Source: Hordeum vulgare subsp. vulgare
Lineage: Eukaryota > Streptophyta > Magnoliopsida > Poales > Poaceae
NCBI RefSeq assembly: GCF_904849725.1
Contig: NC_058523.1
Location: 111,168,189-111,232,188 of the forward strand
Direction of reading: 5' to 3'
DNA length: 64,000 nucleotides
The notes under the pieces were generated by a model. It worked only from the letters and a program-made list of their open reading frames with translations, did not search any database and was not told the DNA's origin. A program made the translations under genes and the position numbers. Below, piece by piece: positions 45,394 through 57,302 of this stretch. The first letter of the stretch is position 1. The number at the start of each line of letters is the position of its first letter.

Positions 45394-46958
45394 TGAAAAG
45401 GATCGAGATGGACCTAGAGGGGGGGTGAATAGGTACAAATCCAAATTTTAATAATTACTTAGCAATTTTAGGCTAAAGTGCGGAATATGAGTGTAGGCCT
45501 AATAATTGCTACGACAAGGAGTAAGCTATTTAGAGTGAAGTAGGACAAGCGGTAAACAATAATCAAATACAAGTATGTAATAAGGATTAACACAAGTAGA
45601 GAGTTAGGGTTTAGGAATAACTGAAACTCCAAGAGAGACAAGGATGTATCCCGATGTTCACTTCCTTGGAGGGAAGCTACGTCACTGTTAGAGGGGCGGA
45701 TGTTACCACGAAGGCACACCAAGGCCACGAAGGCTCACCCTATTCTCCCTTTGAGATAACTCCACGAAGGCGTTTCTCAACCACTAGTGGTAAGCCTTGA
45801 TGTGGCTTCCAAACCTTCACAAACTTTCCGGGGGAAATCACAATGGTTTGATTCCTCTCCGAAGACTCCTACCGCCTAGGAGTCTCCAACCTCCAAGAGT
45901 AACAAGATCACGGGGATTGCTCAAAACTTGCTCAAATCACAAATCACTTTGGTGGGAAGGAGGAGAGGGAGACCATCTATCTTTTGATTGGAACAACACT
46001 CAAAAGGACTCACAGATGCTCTTGGGATCTAGGATTTGGTGTAGACAAGAGTGAGTGAGAGGAAAGGTGTTCTTGGATGTATTCTAGCTGTGTTGAACAC
46101 TCTTTCACGAGGTGGGAGAAGAGTATATATAGTGGGGAGTGAAATCCAGCCGTTGGAGGCACTTTAAGTCACACAGGGTCCGGACGTCCGATAGTTGCCG
46201 GATGTCCGCGAGGGGTCGGACGTCCGACAAGTGTCGGTCGTTCGAGGCCTGTAGATATGACTGAAAATACTGTGTATTGAACAGTGACCGGACGTCCGGA
46301 GAGAACTGGAATTCCGGGGTATTCGACTCAACTGCTACTGGTGGGTGGTTCCGGATTTCCGAAAGGGAACAGACGTCCGGCCCTCGGACGTCCAGAGGGA
46401 GCCGGAAATCCGAGTTATAGAGCTCATGTTCTACTGGTGCAGGGCTCCAGATTTTCGGGGCTGGTCGGACGTCCGGACCTCGGATGTCCGGAGGGAGCCG
46501 AATTTCTGAGTTATATGAACCACAAACTACTGGTGAAGGGCTCCGGATTTCCGAAGCCTGCCGGTCGTCCGGCCCTCGGACGTCCGGAGGGAGCCGGATG
46601 TCCGAGGCAATAAACTTGTTTTGAGATAAGAACAAAGTGGAGAATATGTGGCATTGGGTATGACAGTGAAGATGTGGTATGAGCAAGTTCATCGCAAAAC
46701 ATGTGATCCCCTCTTAATAGTGCGGGATCCCTATACTCAATATCAGTAAACTCAAAAGACTAGTCTACATCATCTTTTCTTAATCCCGAGCCTTCTCGAA
46801 ATATAAATCCCAATCTTCTCAGACAACCTTTGGCACATAATTCTCAATTTACTAAAGTACTTGCCATCCTGAGATACACTCAACAAATAGGATTAGTTTC
46901 TTATGTATGTGTTGTCATTAACACCAAAAGTCGACTAGGGGCATAGCATGCACTTTCA
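45394..46958 (-). repeat. SIRE-like 3' LTR with GGACGTCC palindrome array
   Basis: A TATA-type motif (ctatatatac on the minus strand) lies near 46119-46128. Between 46181 and 46587 there are seven GACGTC-containing copies of cggacgtccg or near variants, set in about four tandem units of roughly 97 bp (marker ctactggtg near 46335, 46431 and 46528). The ORFs at 46105-46692 come from this repetition. Confidence 0.85.
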
Positions 46959-46976
46959 ATCTCCCCCCTTTTGGTA
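46959..46976 (-). other. SIRE-like polypurine tract
   Basis: On the minus strand ccaaaaggggggagat abuts the 3' LTR start at 46958. It is a strong, standard polypurine tract and fixes the orientation. Confidence 0.85.
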
Positions 46977-47336
46977 GTTGATGACAACATATACATAGGT
47001 CTCAAAAAGATTTAACATACATTATAGCCTAGGAGATATTTAGTACGGAGCTCCCCCTTAGTATATGCATGATAAAATATCGAAGCTCCAATGGATCAAC
47101 ATGTAAAGATAATAGATCATCATAGAAAGACAATAGATCATCATAGAAGTAGTGGAGCAAAACATAATAGTCTATGATGATATCATAGAAATCCATAGCA
47201 AATCACAATCATTCATAAGTAGCCATACATGAGTTTATCCATTACATTAAATCTCCAAAGACTAAAAACTATGATACATTACTCCCCCTTTGGCACCAAG
47301 TACCAAAAAGGGAGACACCAACAACAACAACCACAC
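46977..47336 (-). other. Untranslated spacer between ORF3 and polypurine tract
   Basis: A/T-rich with two cataga...atcatcataga-type repeats near 47105-47150. A second purine tract (minus: ccaaagggggag) occurs at 47282-47293 and could be an additional priming tract. No gene is seen. Confidence 0.4.
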
Positions 47337-47343
47337 TCAGAGC

Positions 47344-47382
<39 letters not shown>

Positions 47383-48923
47383 GGCAAGCCACTGCCACCA
47401 GTCTCGTCAAGGAAATCAGCCCACTCAGAACCAGATGGGAAGCCAAAATCAGTAGGAGGAGCAGCAGGAGTGGCCTCATCATCACTCACATCAAGAGCGC
47501 CCGAGGCTCTCAGACGAGCCTTGAGGGCATTCTTGGAGGAGACTAAGCGAGAAACCACATCATGGGTTTGGCCACACTGGAAAGAGACGACCTTCATCAA
47601 AGCAGAATGTGCCTTGCCAAGGAATTTGGCAATGCGGGCGAGAGGAGCGGAGCTAGATGAGGGGGTGGCGGACCGGGCAGTAGTGCGGCGAGTGGATGTG
47701 GAGGATGAGGGGGTTTTCTTGTGATCATAGTTATCCGCCATGTGAGCGGGAATGACCCACTTGCGATGTGTGTGAGTGACAGCCACAGAGAAATCAGCTA
47801 CATGATTAATAAGAGCCTGGATGAAGGGGGCATGAGGAAAGGCTCGCTTGTACTGAAAGCTAGCAAGCCGAATCTCATGCCATAGAAAATGAGGCACCTT
47901 AATTTTGCCCTTAGGGTGCTCGAACAGGTGAGACATGATGTCAATACAATAGCCACTGCAAGAGCCCTTATCACCCATCTTGGGATAGATGGTGCGGATG
48001 AGACACTGAAAAATGATGAAGTAAGGTGATCGCTAGATGGATACCTGGTTAAGGTCCTTCAAGCGTTCATCCGCATCAAGCTCACTTAGTGGTTTGAGAA
48101 GGTACCCACACGCGTCAATGGACTTATGCGCATGGTTAGGATCATCCCTATGTATTTTGAAACCGGAGTTGGGGAAACCAAGTGCGGCAACAAATGTATC
48201 ATAAGTAGCAGTGAAGCGAACGTCAGAGGTGATCCAGCTGACAGTGTGGTTTGGACCAAAGTAGCATGTGGCATAGAACTGGTGAATGGCAGCAGCATTA
48301 AAGTCGCGATGAAAGGCAAACGGGGCGGCAAGCCCCGATGCCTCAATAAGCTCAATGGCACCCGGATATTTCGCCGGGTGCGTGCGAATATGCTCAACAT
48401 CGATATAGAGATGAACTGATAAACCCTTAGGTACTATGACTGTGGTAAAGATATCTGCCTGGACGTTTGTGCGGAAACGTGAGTCCGTAGAGTCACGTAT
48501 GACAGCGTATGGATCAAGGTCGCGGCGGAAAGTGAGGTATGAAGCCACGCCAAGTGTGGTGAAGTTCGTGATTGCACGACCTAAAGTAGCACGAGGTTCT
48601 AGTGATATGCGACGAGGTTCACCTACGGGCTGGGCAGGAGGAGGTGGTGGCATGTTGGACGCCCTGCGAGTCCCGGGCTTTGACTTGGACCTCCGTTCGG
48701 CGGGCTGGTCAGCAAAGTCCTCGGCGGCAAGCTCCTCCTCGAAGTCGGGGTCATCACCATCAAACGATGAGGGGAGTTGTGGAGACGGAGAACGCTGGGC
48801 GGGAGAACGCCGGGCAGTCCGTTTGAAGGGACGACGTGGCTCATCCGAGTCCGACCCCGTGGTAGGGGCGCGAGATGTTGAGCCACCCACGGTCTTCCGA
48901 GCGGCGTGCTTGGTCTTGCCCAT
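47337..48923 (-). pseudogene. Post-pol ORF (ORF3) of the SIRE-like Copia
   Basis: It starts MGKTKHAARK and spans 529 codons with one in-frame TAG at 48033-48035. The N-terminal 110 residues are Ser/Arg/Pro-rich and basic. The middle (YPGAIELIEASGLAAPF, WITSDVRFTATYDTFVAALG) resembles the 'putative plant transposon protein' domain seen in many plant ORFs, from memory. The C-terminus ends in about twelve Asp residues encoded by a (tca)n microsatellite at 47344-47382. No signal peptide or transmembrane segment is evident, so env-like function is not supported by sequence. Confidence 0.65.
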
Positions 48924-48965
48924 GGAGCACAAACATAATGTGAGTGTGTGTATGTGTGCAAGGTT

Positions 48966-50692
48966 TCAAGATATGTTGTCGAGCTCCAAGATACCAAGTT
49001 CACGCCTAAGTTGACAGAACCTAGCTACGCTAAGTGGCTTGGTGAAAATGTCGGCTAACTGCATGTCGGTACCCACATGGGTAATATCAATGTCACCCTT
49101 TTGCACATGGTCTCTCAAGAAATGATACCTAATATCAATGTGTTTTGTGCGAGGGTGGTCAATGGGGTTCTCGGAGATCTTTATGGCACTTTCATTATCA
49201 CAAAGAAGAGGAACGTGTCGATACGTGATACCGTAATCCTTTAGTGTTTGCCTCATCCATAGCAGTTGGGTTGCACAGCTTGCGGCTGTAATATATTCGG
49301 CCTCGACCGTGGAGAGAGAAACACAGTTCTGCTTTTTCGAGGACCAACTTACCAAGGAGCATCCAAGAAACTGACATGCACCGGAAGTGGATTTCCGTCC
49401 CACTTTATCACCGGCCCAATCCGCATCGGAATACCCAATAAGATCACACTTTGCATCCTTAGGGTACCATAAGCCTAACTTTGGGGTGTGAACAAGGTAT
49501 CTAAGAATATGCTTAACCGTTGTGTGATGGCTTTCCCTAGGGGAAGATTGAAATCTAGCACATATGCCTACACTTAACATGATGTCCGGTCTAGATGCGC
49601 AAAGATAAAGTAGCGAACCAATCATGGAGCGGTAAGTAGATGGGTCAAAAGGAATACCGTTTGTGTCTTCATTTAGAACTACATCGGTGGCCATGGGAGT
49701 CTTCATTGGTTTAGCATTTGTCATATCAAATTTTTCAAGAATGTCCTTGAGGTACTTAGTTTGAGATAAGAAAATCCCTTCTTGAAATTGTTGTATTTGA
49801 AAACCAAGAAAGAACTTCAAGTCCGTGTTGAGTGACATCTCAAAGGTCTTGGTCATGGAAGCCGCAAACTTCTTGCATAAATGGATGTTAGGAGAACCAA
49901 AAATGATGTCATCTACATAGATTTGGCATAAGATCAAATCACCATTTTCCCTCTTAGTAAAAAGAGTGGGATCGATCACCCCCACCACAAAGCCATCATC
50001 GAGTAGGAACTTCTTAAGATGATCGTACCAAGCATGGGGTGCTTGTTTGAGGCCATACAGAGCCTTATGAAGTTTATATACATGGTCTTTGTGGTGAGGG
50101 TCAACAAACCCAGGTGGTTGTGATACATATACCTCTTCTTGTAGAGGACCGTTAAGAAAAGCACTTTTCACATCAATTTGATGCAAAGTAAAACCATTGA
50201 AAGCAACATAGGCCAATAAAATGCGAATGGACTCAAGACGAGCAACAGGGGCGAAGGTTTCACCAAAGTCCAAACCTTCAACTTGGGAGTACCCCTGTGC
50301 TACTAACCTTGCCTTGTTGCGTAGGACGGTCCCATTCTCATCTTCCTTGTTCTTGAAAATCCATTTAGTTCCAATGACATTATGTTCCTCAGTTGGTCGT
50401 TCTACCAATGACCATACTTCGTTGCGAGTAAAACTGTTTAGCTCCTCTTGCATAGCAAGAAGCCAGTCATTGTCACACAATGCATCCTGAACCCTGTGTG
50501 GCACAGTACTAGAGACAAACGAAAAGTGAGCACAAAAGTTTGTTAATTGTTTACGAGTCACTCTACCTTCCGACACGCCGGTGAGGATTTGATCAATATC
50601 AAAACGACCGGCCACACGTGGCATGATGGAGGTCAAGGTTTCACGAGGTTCGACTTCGTTTCCATCATCAATGTCCTGAACATATGGATCAT
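48966..50692 (-). pseudogene. SIRE-like Copia RT and RNase H
   Basis: The open frame carries [32 protein letters not shown] and [13 protein letters not shown], the active-site YVDDIIFGS, and RNase H motifs [10 protein letters not shown] and STVEAEYI. It ends with ADIFTKPL near the stop at 48966. The frame is intact from about 50690 but is out of frame with the integrase upstream; the shift lies between 50693 and 50720. The catalytic residues are kept. Confidence 0.9.
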
Positions 50693-52340
50693 TTATGTGT
50701 GAGGAAGATATTCCTCTTCGCGCTGCACTTGTTGAGGTTCATCATCAAACATACCCATACTTTGGTCTACCTCTTGAAGATCAGCTTGTTCTTGAGTGTG
50801 ATCAGGGTGAGAGACATGTTCTCCCACTTGATCCTCAACAACTGATATGATGTGTGTGCTAGTATCTTGTGGAGGTACGTGCAGTGAACTGTCTTGAGGA
50901 TGAGAAATACTCTCATCATCTTCATCATCATCATGGGGTCTTTGTTCCATGGGAAGAAGTGCACCTACACCCATGTTTAAGATATCTTGTGGGGAGTCTT
51001 CTTCACCTGCATCATTTAGATCAACTTGCTCCCCATGGGAGCGGTTAAATTCATCAAACGTCACATCACAGGTTTCTATAACACATCCAGTGGATTTGTT
51101 GTAGACTCTGTAGGCGTGAGAGTTTGACCCATAGCCAACAAAAATCCCTTCAGTTGTTTTGGATTGAAATTTTCCTAACCGTTCCCGTTTGTTGAGGATG
51201 AAACACTTGCATCCAAACACACAAAAGTACTTAAAATTGGGCTTATTCCCAGTTAGGAGCTCATATGGAGTCTTCTCCAATATTGATCGAAGGAAGAGCC
51301 GGTTTGATGCATGACATGCTGTGTTGACGGCCTCAGCCCAAAAACTATGTGGTGACTTGTATTCCTCTAACATGGACCTTGCCATCTCCACAAGTGTCCG
51401 GTTCTTCCTCTCTGCCACACCATTTTGTTGAGGGGTGTAAGGTGCGGAGTACTGATGTTCAATTCCCTCATCACTAAGAAATTCTTCTAGGGTGTAGTTC
51501 TTGAACTCAGAGCCATTATCACTTCTTACTGCCTTGATGTCCTTGTCAAACTTCCGTTGGGCTTGTTTGGCCAAATCAATGAAGGTGATCTTCGTCTCGT
51601 CCTTGGACTTGAGAAAGAACACCCATGTATATCTTGAGTAATCATCAACAATGACTAGGCCATACTTTTTCCCTCCAAGACTTGCCCATGAAGGAGGCCC
51701 AAACAGATCCACATGAAGGAGCTCTAACGACCTCGAAGTGGATACAATGTTCTTGGGTGGATGTTTTGATTGATGTTGTTTCCCAGCTATGCATGCACTG
51801 CACACACGATCTTTCTTAAAAGATACATTTGTTAGTCCAAGGATGTGATTGCCGTTTAAGAGATTTTGAAGATTTTTCATGCCAACATGGGCGAGCCGGC
51901 GATGCCACAGCCATCCCATGTCGGCCTTGGCCATTAGACAAGTTGTATGGAAGGTGCTCTCTTTCGAGAAATCAACCGTGTAAAGGTTGCCATCCAACTC
52001 TCGAACAAAGGCCACTTCGAGAGTGTCCCTCTTAAAGACTTTCACATCCGTTAGTCCAAATAATGTGTCATAACCGACGGAAGCCAATTGGCAAACTGAG
52101 AGTAAATGATATTGAAGAGATTGGACAAGCATGACATTTGCAATAGACATGTCATTAGTGATTGCCACCTTGCCCAACCCAATTACCTGCCCTTTCGACC
52201 CTCCACCAAATACAATGCTCATGTATGGTCGAATGGCTTGCATGAAGTCATAGAGCAAGTTACTATCTCCGGTCATATGATTGGTGCATCCACTGTCGAT
52301 CACCCATTTGGCTCCTCCGGAGAAAACAACCTGTAACAAA
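50693..52340 (-). pseudogene. SIRE-like Copia protease and integrase
   Basis: The protease motif WVIDSGCTNHMTGD is near the start. The integrase zinc finger is HRRLAHVGMKNL...CSACIAGK. The DDE triad is carried by HVDLFGPP, VRSDNGSEFKN and QNGVAERKNRTL. The C-terminal part is acidic, with DDDEDDES. It is out of frame with both neighbours: shifts lie at about 52345-52365 and 50693-50720. Confidence 0.9.
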
Positions 52341-53487
52341 TTAAGACTTGGTTTGAGGTACCCATTTTGTCATGGGGCCTTTCACATTAGTCACAAGAGT
52401 CTTAGGGACCCAAATAGCATAGAATCGGAATGCATTACGGGGACCAACGAATTTAGCATAGACCTCTCCTTCCTTTGATTTGCGTAGTACATAGGATGGA
52501 GGCATGAATTCGGTTGTCTTGTTGTGAGTAGGCGAACCCCTAGTGGCCGATCCACTCACAACCTTACCTTTCTCCTTGTGTCCCTCTCGTACAAATATTT
52601 CTTTAAGCGGAGTGGTACACTTGAGAGGAGATGCACTTTTCTTGGAGTGCTTGGGTTGAACCCAAGGCCTTCCTTGGCGAAGCCTCCATTGTGTCGACTT
52701 AAGATCTCATTGAGAGTCTTTTGTCCTTGTGCACATGTTATGAGACCTCTGTCTAACTGTGCCTTTAGCGAACAGTTTTCCTCAAGGATAGATGTCAGTT
52801 CACTACTAGAGTTAGTAGTGCAAGTATCAACATTAATGATAGGTGAGGAGTAGGCCTTAGCTAGAGTGTCAAGATAAGTAACCTCAAGTGCCTCAAAGCT
52901 CTTTGTAAGAACAGTGAGTTTCTCTTCCTTGTCTTTGAGAGACAAGGATAGACGCTCACAGTCCTTAGAAAGGAAAGCATGAGAGTTCACAAGTCGGTTT
53001 TTATCATTTAGTAATTCTTTGCACACAGATTCAGCCTTTTTCAAGGAGGCAAGATCATTAGCATGTTTATCAAGGTTTTCACCTACATTTGAGCATAGAG
53101 CATCATTTTGTGCTTCTCATACAGGACTTTCTGCTCAAGGATTTCATTTCTTTCCTTCTCCTCAGTGACGAGGGTTTCGAGTTCCTTGATGGTATTGGTG
53201 TGCTTACTCACCATTTCCATAAGTATGTGAAACATAGTGAGCTTCTTTCCTTTAAGAGAGCACATAAATTTGTTTATTTTAGCAAGCATGGGATGATCTA
53301 AGTCATTATCCTCATAGTGATCTTCCGCATCAAGATACTCATCAGATGAAGTAGAAGCTAGACCGAAAGAGTTTAACCGTGGAGTTACCTTAACCTTATC
53401 ATGGGAGCTTTGGTCTTCCTCATCTCCCATGGCAGCCTTTGCCATCAAACACTTGTGAGCGTTGCCCTTGTAGTCCTTCATATAGTT
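52341..53487 (-). pseudogene. Gag-to-pol coiled-coil region of the SIRE-like Copia
   Basis: Three minus-strand segments (53481-53083, 53044-52556 and about 52559-52341) lie in successive frames. They are rich in heptad-like Lys/Glu/Leu (KELETLVTEEKERNEILEQK, SLSLKDKEEKLTVLTKSFEAL), suggesting coiled coils typical of long SIRE/Maximus gag extensions. The first is in frame with gag across the TAG at 53488-53490. Frameshifts fall near 53090 and 52560. Confidence 0.75.
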
Positions 53488-54897
53488 CTAGTGAACAACA
53501 TCACCACTTTTGTTGACTAGCCTCAAGGTGTTTTGTGTATCCTGAGCTACTCCGGGAACTCCACCAACATCTTCTGGATCTGATTCTTCATGTGCAACCA
53601 TTGCTCTTCCATCTGTCCTCTTGAACTTGGAGTTCATAGGGTTTGGCAACTTCTTCTTTACAAAGGTCTTTGGAAACCTTGGTTTGTCTTCTCTCTTCTC
53701 ATAAGGGTAGTCATTGGAGAAGTGGTTGGTTTCCTCACAGTTATAGCATTTCCTTACCTTCTTCTTTGGGAATCTTCCCTTGAACTTTCCTGCACTGAAC
53801 TTCTTTACAAAGAGAGCAATGTCCTCATAAGATGGGCTTTCATCAGAGTCAACCTCATCACCATCTTTGTAGTCATCATCACCCTCTTCTTCTTCACTTT
53901 CTTCTTCGTCACATTCATGCTTGGCTTTCAAAGCAAGATTGATCTTTGATGTTGAAGTGCCATGCATGGCAAGGTGCTTTGTTGCATTTGCTTTTGACTC
54001 TTCAAATAATTGGAAAGTGGGTATGATGTCATCTGGAGTCATTTCTTTGAACCCATGGTGCTGCCTCATGTCCCATACCATTTGATGGTGATACGGAGCA
54101 AGAGCATGAAGTAACTTGTCCACAAGAAATCTCTTGGTCAGATTGAAACCATCTTGCGTCTTGTCACAGTCACATGACTCAATGTCTGCGGCGAGAGTCA
54201 TGAGCCGTTCTAGTAGTTGCTTGGGAGATTCACCCTTTTCCATACAGAAATTCTGTAATTGCCCCTTGGCAATTTCATATTGAGCAAGCCGAAGAGTGGA
54301 GGTACCGGTCTTGGTCCTTATAATGCTATCCCACAGTTCCTTGGCACTTGTGATGTGAATGTAAGGTCTTCGTTGCTTGTCATTCATTCCTTTTCTTATG
54401 CACATGATCGCAGTGTCATTGAGATGCTTGTCATAAGTTTCTCTGGGAGTGAGGCACCTTGGATCTACAGGATTGTACCCATGCTCGAGGATGTCCAACA
54501 TCTCATCATTGGCGTACCTAAGATGATCCTGCATACCAACTCTCCACAAAGCGAAATCGGAATTGTCATCAAGGAAGGGAGGTTTTCCTCCAGGCTTGTA
54601 CTTAGGTTTCTCAATTTGAGATCTAGCATAAAGCCATGGAACACTAGTTTGGTTCCTTTCCGGAGGTTGTTGGCCAGATGAAGTACCATGCACATGTGGC
54701 CCTGAGGCCCTCGGGGACGTGGTTGTCCCCGTGGTTAGTGATGCTAGTCTCATTTGGACCATGGTCTCAAGAGAAGCATCATGCTCCTCTCTTTGCTTGG
54801 CAAGGGCCCGTTCCAGGTCCTCAGAGGTGAAAGACTTGACTTCCGAGGAAGTCCCGTCCCTCTGCACTGGAGCTACCGTAGCTGGAACCCCGTCCAT
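53488..54897 (-). CDS. SIRE-like Copia gag (UBN2-type, zinc knuckle altered)
   Basis: 469 residues from the ATG 41 bases after the primer site. The UBN2/retrotransposon gag core lies at about 115-310 (ELWDSIIRTKTG, RFLVDKLLHALAP). An acidic stretch follows (EEESEEEEGDDD), then a knuckle CYNCEETNHFSNDYPYE where the fourth ligand is Tyr in place of Cys, so zinc binding should be impaired. The frame ends with TAG, and the downstream coiled-coil continues in the same frame. That may be a nonsense mutation or a read-through stop; the downstream context aactat is not the known CARYYA signal. Confidence 0.8.
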   Translation of the reverse strand: MDGVPATVAPVQRDGTSSEVKSFTSEDLERALAKQREEHDASLETMVQMRLASLTTGTTTSPRASGPHVHGTSSGQQPPERNQTSVPWLYARSQIEKPKYKPGGKPPFLDDNSDFALWRVGMQDHLRYANDEMLDILEHGYNPVDPRCLTPRETYDKHLNDTAIMCIRKGMNDKQRRPYIHITSAKELWDSIIRTKTGTSTLRLAQYEIAKGQLQNFCMEKGESPKQLLERLMTLAADIESCDCDKTQDGFNLTKRFLVDKLLHALAPYHHQMVWDMRQHHGFKEMTPDDIIPTFQLFEESKANATKHLAMHGTSTSKINLALKAKHECDEEESEEEEGDDDYKDGDEVDSDESPSYEDIALFVKKFSAGKFKGRFPKKKVRKCYNCEETNHFSNDYPYEKREDKPRFPKTFVKKKLPNPMNSKFKRTDGRAMVAHEESDPEDVGGVPGVAQDTQNTLRLVNKSGDVVH

Positions 54898-54937
54898 CTC
54901 GCTCTAGGGCGGTTAAGCCACAAGAATAGAGCATGAG

Positions 54938-54949
54938 GCTCTGATACCA
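54938..54949 (-). other. SIRE-like primer-binding site
   Basis: On the minus strand tggtatcagagc begins two bases after the 5' LTR. It is a perfect initiator-methionine tRNA primer site. Confidence 0.9.
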
Positions 54950-54951
54950 AT

Positions 54952-56528
54952 TGAAAAGGATCGAGATGGACCTAGAGGTGGGGGGGATGAATAGGTACAA
55001 ATCCAAATTTTAATAATTACTTAGCAATTTTAGGCAAAAGTGCGGAATATGAGTGTAGGCCTAATAATTGCTACGACAAGGAGTAAGCTATTTAGAGTGA
55101 AGTAGGACAAGCGATAAACAATAATCAAATACAAGTACGTAATAAGGATTAACACCAGTAGAGAGTTAGGGGTTAGGAATAACCGAAACTCCAAGAGAGA
55201 CAAGGATGTATCCCGATGTTCACTTCCTTGGAGGGAAGCTACGTCACCGTTAGAGGGGCGGATGTTACCACGAAGGCACACCAACGCCACGAAGGCTCAC
55301 CCTATTCTCCCTTTGAGATAACTCCACGAAGGCGTTTCTCAACCACTAGTGGTAAGCCTTGAGGTGGCTTCCAAACCTTCACAAACTTTCCGGGGGAAAT
55401 CACAATGGTTTGATTCCTCTCCGAAGACTCCTACTGCCTAGGAGTCTCCAACCTCCAAGAGTAACAAGATCACGGGGATTGCTCAAAACTTGCTCAAATC
55501 GCAAATCACTTTGGTGGGGAGGAGGAGAGGGAGACGATCTATCTTTTGATTGGAACAACACTCAAAAGGACTCACAAATGCTTTTGGGATCTAGGATTTG
55601 GTGTAGACAAGAGTGAGTGAGAGGAAAGGTGTTCTTGGATGTATTCTAGCTGTGTTGAACACTCTTTCACGAGGTGGGAGAAGAGTATATATAGTGGGGA
55701 GTGAAATCCAGCCGTTGGAGGCACTTTAAGTCACACAGGGTCCGGACGTCCGACAGTTGCCGGACGTCCGAGCGTCCGCGAGGGGTCGGATGTACGACAG
55801 GGGTCGGTCGTCCTAGGCCTGTAGATATGACTGAAAATACTGTGTATTGAACAGTGACCGGACGTCCGGAGAGAACCGGAATTCCGGGTTATTCGACTCA
55901 ACTGCTACTGGTGGGTGGTTCCGGATTTCCGAAGGGGAACAGACGTCCGGCCCTCGGACGTCCGGAGGGAGCTGTAAATCCGAGTTATAGAGCTCATGTT
56001 CTACTGGTGCAGGGCTCCGAATTTCCGGGGCTGGTCGGACGTACGGACCTCGGAGGTTCGGAGGGAGCCGGATTTCCGAGTTATATGAACCACAAACTAC
56101 TGGTGAAGGGCTCCGGATTTCCGAAGCCTGCCGGTCGTCCGACCCTCGGACGTCCGGAGGGAGCTGGATGTCCGAGGCAATAAACTTGTTTTGAGATAAG
56201 AACAGAGTGGAGAATATGTGGCATTGGGTATGACAGTGAAGATGTGGTATGAGCAAGTTCATCGCAAAACCTGTGATCCCCTCTTAATAGTGCGGGATCC
56301 CTATACTCAATATCAGTAAACTCAAAAGACTAGTCTACATCATCTTTTCTTAATCCCGAGCCTTCTCGAAATATAAATCCCATTCTTCTCAGACAACCTT
56401 TGGCACATAATTCTCAATTTACTAAAGTACTTGCCATCCTGAGATACACTCAACAAATAGGATTAGTTTCCTATGTATGTGTTGTCATTAACACCAAAAG
56501 TCGACTAGGGGCATAGCATGCACTTTCA
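54952..56528 (-). repeat. SIRE-like 5' LTR
   Basis: Same termini, TATA motif (near 55686) and GGACGTCC array (55741-56160) as the 3' LTR. Differences between the two LTRs are scattered single bases, roughly 3% by eye, many of them within the palindromes. Confidence 0.88.
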
Positions 56529-57285
56529 GCAGGGGCGAGGGGCTGCGGCGTGGTTAGGAGGGGCCGAGGGGGGGGGGGGCTGGGGCGGCGGCTTAAATAG
56601 AGGGGGGAGGGGGCCGAGGGAAGGAAGGGGGAGATCGGGCGGATCCCGTCGAATCCCGGCGAGGCAGAGAGGTCGCCATGGATGGAAAGAATCGGTGGGG
56701 AGGAAAGGGGGGCATGGGAGAAGAAAGGAAGGAGGAAGAAATAAAGAAAGAAAAAGAAGGGGAGCGCTGCGGTGGGGATGTGGTCCAGGTAAAAAAAAAC
56801 GCCCGAGGGCGGTTTCCTTTAAAAGAAAATTTCCTTCCCGATTGTTTTTTTTCAAAAACAACAAGGAATAAAATGAAAAGGAAACAAAATAAAATAATTA
56901 ATATAGGGTATTATATACCAAATTGATCAGAAAAATATTCTCTACTCGATTAACATTTTTCCAAGACAAAAATAAAAACAAAAAAAAATGTTTTTTCAGA
57001 AAACCCCTAAAAGCTTTATTTCTTTTTGGCAAATAATTTCCCCATAAACTTGGTTTTTTTGGCTCAAATAATTTCAAAAAACCCCTGGCTTGGGAGGGTC
57101 ATTTTCCTCCGCTCTTTCTTGCGTGCAACAATTTTCTTTGGGGTATTTTCTCGGGGAGGAAAAAATAGAAAAGCAAAAGCAAGTATTTGACGGAATTCAA
57201 ATGCAAAACTTTATTCCAAACAAAATGCATAGATGCTTAGCTACATTTGTAGAACATTGCCAATTAGGAAAATTGGGATGTTACA
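56529..57285 (-). repeat. Chromovirus 3' LTR, proximal part
   Basis: This resumes after the Copia and ends (plus strand) at ...ggatgttaca, i.e. LTR start TGTAACATCC on the minus strand. A TATA-like ctatttaag lies near 56594-56602 on the minus strand. A run of about 12 G lies at 56568-56580. Adjoining ORFs are composition artefacts. Confidence 0.8.
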
Positions 57286-57302
57286 AACCTACCCACCTTA
57301 AG
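57286..57302 (-). other. Chromovirus polypurine tract
   Basis: On the minus strand aaggtgggtaggtt directly precedes the LTR start TGTAACATCC. It overlaps the last codons of pol (stop at 57298), a compact layout common in chromoviruses. Confidence 0.7.

Larger units (their letters stand above)
45394..56528 (-). mobile_element. SIRE/Maximus-like Ty1/Copia element with extra 3' ORF
   Basis: LTRs 45394-46958 and 54952-56528 (1565 and 1577 bp) start TGAAAGTGCATGC and end CCTTTTCA on the minus strand. The target duplication is ggagg/gcagg (four of five match). The order is 5' LTR, primer site, gag with coiled-coil extension, protease-integrase, RT-RNase H, a 529-codon ORF after pol, polypurine tract, 3' LTR. 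The post-pol ORF and long gag suggest the SIRE/Maximus lineage. It is inserted in the chromovirus 3' LTR. Confidence 0.85.

Noticed and set aside
45004..45444. 146-codon Pro/Arg-rich ORF
   Set aside because: GC-rich LTR sequence of the chromovirus running across the Copia insertion boundary at 45394; no domain.
46105..46692. 195-codon ORF (and 109-codon plus-strand ORF) in the Copia LTR
   Set aside because: Both derive from the tandem palindromic units, recur in the other LTR and have no domain.
48006..48044. A 39-bp intron in ORF3 of the SIRE-like Copia (GT...AG)
   Set aside because: Too short for a plant intron; the 39 bases are in frame and read as coding except for one TAG, so a nonsense mutation is simpler.
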